Shown here in pieces: positions 17,380 through 24,375 of a stretch of DNA of 64,000 nt; positions within the stretch are counted from its first letter, which is position 1, and every line of letters starts with the position of its first letter. Where the stretch lies: positions 3,038,001 to 3,102,000 of the forward strand of contig NZ_CAJGZP010000001.1 of assembly GCF_904846155.1 (NCBI RefSeq), written 5' to 3'. Both the position numbers and the translations under genes were made by a program. The DNA comes from Psychrobacter fulvigenes. Its GTDB lineage: Bacteria; Pseudomonadota; Gammaproteobacteria; Pseudomonadales; Moraxellaceae. Below the pieces are notes generated by a model that did no database searches, had not been told where the DNA came from, and saw only the letters and a list, made by a program, of their open reading frames with translations.

Positions 17380-18840
17380 ATGCGTTTGACTCAGCTCTCC
17401 ACTCTCTCTTTACTTACAGCTGCTATCGGCTTTAGTCTTGCCAGCACGGCGCAAGCTGCTCGTCCACCTGCGCCAAACTTATCCAATGCTGAGTTTCAGC
17501 AATGTCTTGATAGACTAAAAAACTCTAGCAAGTTTCGCGGTGTAGATAGTTTCACCTTTAACAACCATCGTCCAGCCCAGCCTGACCCTAGCGTCATTCA
17601 GTCGTTAAACTATCAGCCTGAGTTTCAAAAAGACGTCTGGGATTATTTATCGGTACTGGTAGATAAAGAACGCGTCGAAGACGGAATCCGTGCCAAGCGT
17701 CAATGGGGTGACACATTACGCCAAATCGAATCTCGCTATGGTGTGAAGCCTGAGCATGTACTCGGCGTGTGGGGCGTAGAGTCAAACTTTGGTCAGACAT
17801 TGGGCAAAAAGCCATTGTTTGAATCCTTAGCGACATTATCATGTTTCGATCGTCGCCAAAGCTACTTCCAAGGTGAGTTTGCCAATGCGCTCAAAATCGT
17901 CCAACGTGGTGATATTGCACCAAGTGACATGACTGGCTCTTGGGCAGGGGCGTTTGGCCAGACACAGTTTATGCCGAGCACCTTTTTAGAGCTAGCAGTA
18001 GACTTCGATGGTGATGGTCGTCGCGACTTGGTCAATAGTGTGCCAGATGCGCTGGCATCTACCGCCAACTTCTTAGCCAAGCGCGGCTATCGCTCAGGTG
18101 AGCCGTGGGGTTATGAAGTCAAGCTTCCTGACGGCTATTGGGCAGCCTCTAGCCGCAAAAACAAAAAGTCGATGAGCCACTGGCGTAATCAAGGGTTAAC
18201 GCTGGCCAATGGCAGCTCGTTACCTTATGACCTTGGTAGCGCAGGATTGCTATTACCTGCAGGTATTGACGGTCCTGCATTTTTAGTCGGTAAAAACTTC
18301 GATACCTTCTATTCTTACAATGCTTCAGAAAACTACGCATTGGCCATCGCTCACCTATCAGACTTAATCACACGCGAGGACAGCAGCAAAACGGACTTTG
18401 TTACCGCATGGCCAACCAGCGATCCAGGTATCAGCCGCCAACAAGCCAAAGATATTCAGCAAGCGCTATTAGACGCGGGTTATGATATTGGCGGTGTCGA
18501 TGGCATCATTGGTGACAATACCCGTACCGCTATTCAGCAATATCAGACTAGCCGCGGCATCTTCCCAGCTGATGGCCGTGCAGGACAGAATTTTTACCGT
18601 GCCATTATTGGTACTACTGCTCCCAATAGCGGCCAATATGGCCAACCAATAAACCGTCAACCATTAATGCCCGCATCTGGGGATAGCATGGGACAGCTGA
18701 TTCAACAACAATCAACAACGCCTAGCACTCCCACTTACTCAGCGCCAACCTCCGCGCCGCAGTCAGGCAATGTTCGCTATCGCCGTGTCGTGGGTAATGA
18801 CGGGGTCACTCGTCTCGTACGAGTTGATGATGGTTCATAA
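17380..18840 (+). CDS. Lytic murein transglycosylase, MltB family, with peptidoglycan-binding domain
   Basis: A 486-residue exported enzyme that cleaves the glycan strand of peptidoglycan. The signal peptide ends at about residue 26 (ASTAQA), and no lipobox is evident, so it is probably soluble periplasmic. The catalytic Glu is Glu134 in LGVWGVESNFGQTLG; GAFGQTQFMPSTFLELAVDFDGDGRRDL is the conserved SLT_2 block. A PG_binding_1 repeat is at about 355-405 (ISRQQAKDIQQALLDAGYDIGGVDGIIG). The C-terminal tail is Ser/Pro/Gln-rich. Monocistronic, with a terminator at 18888. Confidence 0.93.
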   Translation: MRLTQLSTLSLLTAAIGFSLASTAQAARPPAPNLSNAEFQQCLDRLKNSSKFRGVDSFTFNNHRPAQPDPSVIQSLNYQPEFQKDVWDYLSVLVDKERVEDGIRAKRQWGDTLRQIESRYGVKPEHVLGVWGVESNFGQTLGKKPLFESLATLSCFDRRQSYFQGEFANALKIVQRGDIAPSDMTGSWAGAFGQTQFMPSTFLELAVDFDGDGRRDLVNSVPDALASTANFLAKRGYRSGEPWGYEVKLPDGYWAASSRKNKKSMSHWRNQGLTLANGSSLPYDLGSAGLLLPAGIDGPAFLVGKNFDTFYSYNASENYALAIAHLSDLITREDSSKTDFVTAWPTSDPGISRQQAKDIQQALLDAGYDIGGVDGIIGDNTRTAIQQYQTSRGIFPADGRAGQNFYRAIIGTTAPNSGQYGQPINRQPLMPASGDSMGQLIQQQSTTPSTPTYSAPTSAPQSGNVRYRRVVGNDGVTRLVRVDDGS

Positions 18841-18887
18841 CATGACGTTGCTTGAATTGATCAGATAGTCCAAGTAATGATAAATCG

Positions 18888-18925
18888 AAAAAGCCACGCT
18901 CATATGAGTGTGGCTTTTTATTTTG
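18888..18925 (+). terminator. Rho-independent terminator of the transglycosylase gene
   Basis: A long stem, AAAAAGCCACGCTCAT against ATGAGTGTGGCTTTTT with one mismatch, followed by T-rich sequence. Confidence 0.9.
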
Positions 18926-18979
18926 ATAACAGAGTGAGTGAGATTTCACCCAAAAAATACATTATACCAAACCCAACAA

Positions 18980-19550
18980 TTAAAGTTGCGCCCAAGCACG
19001 AGCAGTTAACGACCGAATTCTTTGTGGCTGTTTAAGCAAATTATTCCAAGCCAAGCATGCGGCATCGACAATAGCCTCATAACTGTCATAACAACGATTA
19101 GATAGCTCATTTTGCTTAAGGTACTGCCATACCCTCTCAGAGGGATTAAGCTCAGGTGAATAAGGCGGTAGTTTAAGCATAGTGACATTAGCCTGATTCA
19201 AGCTTGGTTGATGCCATAATGCGCCGTCCATCACCACCACCGCATGACGTCCTTTTGGAACGGCTTTACTAATCTCTTGCATATGCAATAACATGGTGTG
19301 TTTATTAACGAAAGGCAGTACTAAGCCGACAGCCTTCTTTGTCGCTGGACAAAAGGCACCAAACAGATAAGCGGAATGAAACTGTTGCTGCTTGATCAGT
19401 CGAGGTCGCCCACCGCGGTAATGCCAAACTCTGGTCAATGAGCCTTGTTGTCCTATTCGAGTTTCATCTTGAAACCAGATGTCCACTTGATCTAGGCTCA
19501 CATCAGTAGGCAGTGACGCCTTAACCTGTGCTATAAAGTTTTTTTAAAAG
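18980..19550 (-). CDS. IS630 family transposase, catalytic (DDE) part, reached by frameshift
   Basis: The -1 frame, entered from the upstream frame at the run CTTTTAAAAAAAC (19538-19550), reads KNFIAQVKASLPTDVSLDQVDIWFQDETRIG. It then runs through GALWHQPSLNQANVTMLKLPPYSPELNPSERVWQYLKQN, giving the D-D-E triad (Asp in WFQDE, Asp in VVMDGALWH, Glu in NPSERVW). The first ATG inside this frame is at 19501, but expression by programmed -1 shifting is more likely, as in other IS630 members. The fused product would be about 345 residues. Confidence 0.85.
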
Positions 19551-20016
19551 CGTCTTGAGCTTGTGGGTCGGCTTTTGGATGCTGACTACGAGCACTTATC
19601 CAACTCATATCAATACGCTTGAGTAGCTCGTAGATACCGTTAACGGTGTAGTGAGCGTTGTAGTGTTCTTTAGCCAATTGCTGAATGTCTTTGCCGGTTA
19701 GACGACCGCCAGCGCGCTTTTCTTGTTCAGAGACTATCATGGCTTTAAAAGCGGCTGTGTCTGCTTCTGCCAATTTGCTGCGACGACCTCGACGATGACG
19801 ATCGTAGAGACTTTCAAGTCCTCGTTCATAATATCGCTTCAATGTCCATCTGGCAGTTTCAGGATGTATGCAGAGGTCTTTGGCAATATCGTTGGTGGCT
19901 TTGCCTATACTATATTGGTATAAGATGAGCAGGCGTAGGCGGGCTCTGGGGTTACTCTCAGTCTTTGAGTGTTTGCCAAAGTCATGGTCTTCTAGGTTAT
20001 GTATTGGTATAGTCAT
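19531..20016 (-). CDS. IS630 family transposase, helix-turn-helix part
   Basis: 161 residues containing a homeodomain-like HTH (LLILYQYSIGKATNDIAKDLCIHPETARWTLKRYYERGLESL) and a basic segment RHRRGRRSKL, the DNA-binding half of an IS630 transposase. It ends with FKKTL and a stop just after an A7 run; a -1 slip there continues into the catalytic half. Alone it may act as a regulator of transposition. Confidence 0.87.
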   Translation of the reverse strand: MTIPIHNLEDHDFGKHSKTESNPRARLRLLILYQYSIGKATNDIAKDLCIHPETARWTLKRYYERGLESLYDRHRRGRRSKLAEADTAAFKAMIVSEQEKRAGGRLTGKDIQQLAKEHYNAHYTVNGIYELLKRIDMSWISARSQHPKADPQAQDAFKKTL

Positions 20017-20067
20017 AAGTGGATGATACTATATATTTTGGGTTTGGTATTAGTTAGACTATAGGAA

Positions 20068-20370
20068 TTAAACGATAGGTGGTGGTTTGGGTTTGCCACT
20101 GTCACCATCCCAGTTTTCACGGGCTTTGTCGTCGAGATCTTCTGGCGTTTTTGGTTCCCACTTACCATGTTTTTTCCATGTTTCATCGCCCCAATCTTCC
20201 TCTTCTTCTCTTTTGTCCCAATCTTGATAGGCCTTACTAGGGTCGATACCACGGCGCTTCATATCTGCTATTTGCTCTTCTAGCGTATGAAATTGATCAG
20301 CCTCACGCATCTGTTCTGTCAAAGTATCAATCTCTTTATTTAATTCGTCAAACTTATTAGGGGTAGTCAT
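20068..20370 (-). CDS. Small highly charged protein of unknown function
   Basis: The 100-residue product starts MTTPNKFDELNKEIDTLTEQ. ATG at 20370 is chosen because AAGGAG lies 7 bases upstream; a longer reading frame to 20433 lacks such a site. The N-terminal half is a predicted coiled-coil helix (EIDTLTEQMREADQFHTLEEQIADMKRRG). The C-terminal half is rich in Asp, Glu, Trp, Lys and Pro (WDKREEEEDWGDETWKKHG) and ends PKPPPIV. There is no membrane segment or known domain. It sits between the IS630 element and a cluster of intergenic repeats, with no clear functional context. Confidence 0.6.
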   Translation of the reverse strand: MTTPNKFDELNKEIDTLTEQMREADQFHTLEEQIADMKRRGIDPSKAYQDWDKREEEEDWGDETWKKHGKWEPKTPEDLDDKARENWDGDSGKPKPPPIV

Positions 20371-20433
20371 TGCGCGCTCCTTAATTATGCAAAGTCTTTC
20401 ATGTCTAAATTTATAGTTTGCTTTTAAGCACAT

Positions 20434-20646
20434 ATCTTAAAAATAAGTTATTTATAGTATGTCTTATCTGTATGACTTTATATTGCTTAATACCAATTAT
20501 CTCTAGTCTACAACAGATTAACAACTACAGACACGTATGCTTTGTATTACAAAACGTAGCGCAATGCTTGATACCGCTCTAGCATTGAATATTAAATTTT
20601 TAGAGCACACCTAAGATATGGTTAAGACACTTTAAAACGATACTGT
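20434..20646. other. Intergenic AT-rich sequence
   Basis: Upstream region of the small charged gene. I see no gene or recognisable RNA here. It leads into two adjacent intergenic repeats. Confidence 0.3.
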
Positions 20647-20730
20647 GTAGTGCTATTGGGGTTAGTTTTGCGCAGCCTCTGTCGGCATAGTAACAGCAAG
20701 CAAGTAAAATTTATAATAGCAGTACGCGAC
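20647..20730. repeat. Intergenic repeat family B, copy at 20.7 kb
   Basis: Contains the family core GTGCTATTGGGG, then TTTTGCGCAGCCTCT, a variable centre, then CAAGTAAAATTTATA and a right arm AATAGCAGTAC that roughly pairs with the left arm. It lies 36 bases before the 107-bp repeat at 20767. Confidence 0.6.
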
Positions 20731-20766
20731 AACAAACGTGTCAAGTTTGTTTAGGAGTGACTTTAC

Positions 20767-20873
20767 TATAGTCAATCCACAATAATAGTGATACAAGGAA
20801 ACCAAGCACAAGCTATACATGTGTATGCTAAGCGAGGTTGACGCCGTAGCGGTTTTATTGTGGGCAGACTGTA
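20767..20873. repeat. 107-bp structured intergenic repeat, copy 2
   Basis: Same length as the copy at 4142. Outer arms are TATAGTC (20767-20773) and GACTGTA (20867-20873, one G-U pair). CCACAATAA (20777-20785) pairs with TTATTGTGG (20855-20863), a different sequence from copy 1 at the same place but still complementary. The centre pairs AGC-ATAC with GTAT-GCT. It abuts the stop codon of the DUF4062-like gene at 20874. Confidence 0.75.
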
Positions 20874-21842
20874 CTATTTACTCAATACGGGAACGTTCTC
20901 TATCTGACTACTCTCAAGCAGCTTTTTGGCATAAAAAGTCAGTCTCCATAGCTCTTGTGATGTTTTTAAACTCGAGGCGGTTAACTGAATACAGTTCGCA
21001 GTGACCAAGAACTGTTGTAGATGATTCAAGTCACTATGAAAAACTTGGTAGCGAGAAACGGCATGGACATTGGGCATTTGCTGTTTGATATCCTTTTCAG
21101 CATGACTGGCGATCAAACGATTGATACAAACTTGTAGACTATAGCTAGAAAAAGTCGCAGAAATCAATGCGATGGCTTGCAGGATTTGCTGCCAGCTCAG
21201 TTTTATGGTCATTTTTATATCACTGAGGTTACCATCTTCATAAGCTTGTGCACTGTACCTTATTTCAACAAGCTCTGATAATTTAAATGGTTGATCAATA
21301 TTATTGGCAGCCGTGTTTTTTTCAGAGGACAAACCTGACAGTTTCTGAGCTTTATCAGCATTGCTACTTTTTTGCATACGCGTCCAACTTGCGAATAAAT
21401 TATGCTTTTTAACCATCTTTGTATGCACATCAATGAGAAGCTTTGGAATATCAGTTTTATCATCATAATAATAGACATCGTATACTTGCTGCTCAACCAA
21501 GCGCGTAAAATCTCGCAATTGCCGACTTGCCTTTTTACTTTTTCCTAAGCTTTTAATCAATACCAACATAGGCTTAATTTTGGTTCTAGCACTCAAGTAA
21601 CTTAAGTGTAGTTGGCTGACACTGTTTTTTTCCGCCGAGCCGTAGCTGTCTCCGATGACGACTATGGTGCAGTCACAGTCATCAATACATTGTCGGCTAT
21701 ACACAGAAGCTTGGGTCGAGCTGGTGGCGATATCATAAGTTAAAAAAGCAATATTTTGGAAAAAAACCGCCAAACCATCTAAGACCATTGGCTGATCATG
21801 AGCGACGCATATGACGTGAATGTGATAGCGATGATTTGGCAC
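20874..21842 (-). CDS. DUF4062-like domain protein
   Basis: 322 residues. The N-terminal 140 residues have the alpha/beta pattern of DUF4062-type (TIR-related) domains: IHVICVAHDQPMVLDGLAVFF, then YSRQCIDDCDCTIVVIGDSYGSAEKNSVSQLHLSYLSA, then KPMLVLIKSL. The canonical VFVSST opening is not clear, so the assignment is tentative. The remainder, from about residue 150, is a polar linker and a helical domain of unknown function. The start is a GTG (21842) preceded by GAGGTTATT. The gene ends exactly at a structured repeat. It is convergent with no neighbour and lies about 50 bases downstream of murI on the same strand. DUF4062 proteins are often linked to defence or signalling, but no role can be assigned here. 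Confidence 0.6.
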   Translation of the reverse strand: MPNHRYHIHVICVAHDQPMVLDGLAVFFQNIAFLTYDIATSSTQASVYSRQCIDDCDCTIVVIGDSYGSAEKNSVSQLHLSYLSARTKIKPMLVLIKSLGKSKKASRQLRDFTRLVEQQVYDVYYYDDKTDIPKLLIDVHTKMVKKHNLFASWTRMQKSSNADKAQKLSGLSSEKNTAANNIDQPFKLSELVEIRYSAQAYEDGNLSDIKMTIKLSWQQILQAIALISATFSSYSLQVCINRLIASHAEKDIKQQMPNVHAVSRYQVFHSDLNHLQQFLVTANCIQLTASSLKTSQELWRLTFYAKKLLESSQIENVPVLSK

Positions 21843-21892
21843 AATAACCTCTATAATAGCTATATTAAGGCTGGTTGATTAGAGTATCTTGA

Positions 21893-22804
21893 TCAAATAA
21901 TATATTTAACTTGAGTTTGCGGACCTACCAATCGTTGTACCACATTTTTTAATCGATCGTTGTTTTCACTAGCATAGAACACCAAAGGATGACCCTTATG
22001 CTCAGTATGGCTGACTGACTCAGTTGTCGCTAACAGCCGTTGCTCTGCCAATAACGACTTTACACGCGTCGCAATTGCTTGCCCAGAGTCAACGACCTGT
22101 AGGGCTAGCTGCTGTGCCTCTATTTCATCGAACAAAAAGCCTTTAAAAAATGGATAATGCGTACAGCCCAATATTAAGTAGTCCACATCAGCGGATGCAA
22201 ACGCTTGCAGCTGCTGACGCAAACGCTGCGCCGTTTCAGAAGTCTCTGGCATGCCAGCTTCTACCCACGGCACCAGCTCCGGATCAAAATACTTAATCAC
22301 TCTTGTGCCTTTAGGTGCAGCCACCTCACTGATGACTTGGTTTAATAGTGCGCCATCCAAAGTAGCTTTGGTTGCCAATACAGCGACATGCCCGCTTGTA
22401 CTAGCCAGTACCGCAGGCTTCAATGCTGGTACTAAACCGACGATCGGCAGCTGCGGATAACAACGGCGCGCTGTCTGTAATGCGTGCGCAGAGGCGCTAT
22501 TACAAGCGATAACGATGAGCTTACAACCTTGCTGATAGAGCCACTCTACTGCTGTTAGCGTCAACGCCTCAATATCTTTACTGTCACGGTTGCCATACGG
22601 CACATGCAAGGTGTCAGCATAATAAATATAACGCTCGGCAGGCAACTGTTCTGCCAAGTGTATATAAACCGACAACCCACCCACACCAGAGTCAAACAGC
22701 CCAATCGGCGCACGGCTATCCTTACTACCGACTCTCAGCGGAGCACCAGTCATTTTATCATCAGCACTTAACTGGCAAGTGGCTGGCTTAATAGTGATGC
22801 TCAT
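21893..22804 (-). CDS. murI: Glutamate racemase
   Basis: A 303-residue cytoplasmic enzyme that makes D-glutamate for peptidoglycan. The family opening is PIGLFDSGVGGLSVYIHLAEQLP, with YYADTLHVPYGNRD next. The two catalytic cysteines are in IVIACNSASAHAL and LILGCTHYPFF. The N-terminus is about 30 residues longer than in many MurI proteins, and the ribosome-binding site before 22804 is weak, so a start at an internal ATG (MTGAPL) is possible. Confidence 0.95.
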   Translation of the reverse strand: MSITIKPATCQLSADDKMTGAPLRVGSKDSRAPIGLFDSGVGGLSVYIHLAEQLPAERYIYYADTLHVPYGNRDSKDIEALTLTAVEWLYQQGCKLIVIACNSASAHALQTARRCYPQLPIVGLVPALKPAVLASTSGHVAVLATKATLDGALLNQVISEVAAPKGTRVIKYFDPELVPWVEAGMPETSETAQRLRQQLQAFASADVDYLILGCTHYPFFKGFLFDEIEAQQLALQVVDSGQAIATRVKSLLAEQRLLATTESVSHTEHKGHPLVFYASENNDRLKNVVQRLVGPQTQVKYII

Positions 22805-23037
22805 AAACTATGACTACCATCAATGTATGTTTTATTTGCCAAACATTGCATCAGGTATTGGTTATTTATATTCACAATATATTGCCGTGCCCGTTAAGAA
22901 GTAAAATTAAGGGAGAAACAAAAAATAGCATCAATGAATTTATATCAATATCATATAGTGGCCTGTTTTGTCATTCAACCATGATACTGACAAAGGCTAT
23001 TCATTAGACGATGTAAGGTAAAAACTTCTCGTTAAGG
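22805..23037. other. Intergenic region between murI and the repeat at 23 kb
   Basis: AT-rich sequence upstream of murI. I see no convincing gene or RNA. Confidence 0.3.
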
Positions 23038-23177
23038 TATAGTCAAAATGACATAGCGCTACTGGGATGCTTTCTTTTAAAATACAGTTGCGCAGCCTCT
23101 GGGAACGCAGCACGCAAGTAAAACTTATACCAGTAGCGCGTCTAAATCTATAACAGTTTTATTTTTAATTGACTATG
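23038..23177. repeat. Intergenic repeat, family B core inside TATAGTC ends
   Basis: Ends are TATAGTC (23038-23044) and GACTATG (23171-23177), the same termini as the 107-bp family. The interior holds a perfect 10-bp inverted pair GCGCTACTGG (23056-23065) / CCAGTAGCGC (23130-23139) around TTGCGCAGCCTCTGGGAACG and CAAGTAAAACTTATA. This copy links the two repeat families. Confidence 0.7.
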
Positions 23178-23277
23178 CCAATATTAACATTGGTAAGTGT
23201 TTTGTCTGAAATCAGGCTTTTTAATTCGAGCGACGCTGACTGCTTAAGTCTGATTAATTAAATCTCGTTATTCATGC

Positions 23278-23895
23278 TTATTTAGGCATAGAAAGCTGAT
23301 AAGACCGTCCACCACTCTGCAGCGTTAAGACAGTATTACCGTTTTGCTCTGTTAATTCACCAATTTCAGTCAAATGATAAAAGGTATTGCGCCCAAGAAG
23401 CGCTTCTAAATCATTACGCACCAACATATAGGGACGGATTTGTATATTATCTTCTCCGACTTGAGTAGAGTCATTAGTCTGATAAGGACGCAGCTCAATC
23501 GGATGCAGCTCGTCTAAGCGTACGACATCACCCGTTGTTGTTGTAAATTCTAGCCAGCTTACTCTATCCTCAGTGACGATACCGACATCATTAATGAGCA
23601 ACGGCACGTCTTCAACTTGGATACGGAGCTTTTGGACAGGTGTTTTTAAGAAGTACTCAATCACACCCTCATTTTCTTCTTTCCATAAAATAGTTGCAAA
23701 CAGGCTGACCAATGACTGCCTAGTCATGTGTCCACCTTCATGCCACCATTCACCATTTGCTTTGATGACCAGATCCATATCATCAATTTGCTCTGGATGC
23801 CATTTATCTAAAGGCGGTATAGCGCGCCCCTGACGCTCACTAGCACTATGCTTTAAGTACTGGCTTAGAGTATCTAGGCTACTCAAGTCTGGCAT
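23278..23895 (-). CDS. DUF1285 domain-containing protein
   Basis: 205 residues with the DUF1285 signature: PPLDKWHPEQIDDMDLVIKANGEWWHEGGHMTRQSLVSLFATILWKEE, then VEDVPLLINDVGI and a closing RNTFYHLTEIGE segment. The family is cytoplasmic and of unknown function. The reading frame stays open upstream of the ATG and could encode NDINDARKSNEQASEDSAKA. A better ribosome-binding site (AGGAAATAAGG) with an ATG at 23981 sits in a frame off by one, so the true N-terminus may be longer and broken by a 1-base indel. Confidence 0.85.
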   Translation of the reverse strand: MPDLSSLDTLSQYLKHSASERQGRAIPPLDKWHPEQIDDMDLVIKANGEWWHEGGHMTRQSLVSLFATILWKEENEGVIEYFLKTPVQKLRIQVEDVPLLINDVGIVTEDRVSWLEFTTTTGDVVRLDELHPIELRPYQTNDSTQVGEDNIQIRPYMLVRNDLEALLGRNTFYHLTEIGELTEQNGNTVLTLQSGGRSYQLSMPK

Positions 23896-23981
23896 GGCCT
23901 TAGCGCTATCTTCTGATGCTTGCTCATTGCTCTTACGAGCGTCATTGATATCGTTACATCATTATTAGTACTGTTTTTCAT

Positions 23982-24375
23982 TACCTTATTTCCTAATATT
24001 ATTCAAAGTTTGGTGATGACAGCATTACTATTAATTTAAGTTTCGGGTATGATAAAGCAATATAGACTTTGCATACTCATCATATTACCCTTACCTTAAC
24101 ACTGATATCTAGAAATGCGTATCGTGTTTGTAGGGCTTTTCTTTTATAATGAGTAACGATTTTTTATTAGAATGACTTTATAACCGTCATTTATATTGTT
24201 CTTTTGATGTGAGTCATTGATGTGATCTCAATGATAATGTTGTCAATTGATGCCGCAAAGACAGTTTTTATCGGGCAGCCATATATGTCTGAGGTGCTTT
24301 AGTGTCGCAAGCTTGATTATTTAATTGCGAGCTGTACTGCACCCATAGATAAGCCACTAAAGTTCAGGAGTAGGT
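23982..24375. other. Intergenic region between DUF1285 and ETF-QO genes
   Basis: About 390 AT-rich bases between divergent genes, which must hold both promoters. No gene, RNA or clear operator was found. Confidence 0.35.

Larger units (their letters stand above)
18964..20050 (-). mobile_element. IS630-type insertion sequence
   Basis: About 1.09 kb bounded by short inverted ends: ATACCAAACCCAA at 18964 and TTGGGTTTGGTAT ending at 20050, each beside a TA dinucleotide, as expected for IS630 insertion at TA. It carries two overlapping transposase frames joined by an A7 slippery run. Both ends and both frames look intact, so it may be active. Confidence 0.85.

Noticed and set aside
8736..17380. 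R-M island as an integrative element with attachment sites
   Set aside because: No integrase, tRNA junction or flanking direct repeat at the outer borders.
20819..21004. Small plus-strand reading frame
   Set aside because: It starts inside the structured repeat and overlaps the DUF4062-like gene end; no independent support.
22810..23007. 65-residue reading frame upstream of murI
   Set aside because: No ribosome-binding site or domain; overlaps the murI promoter.
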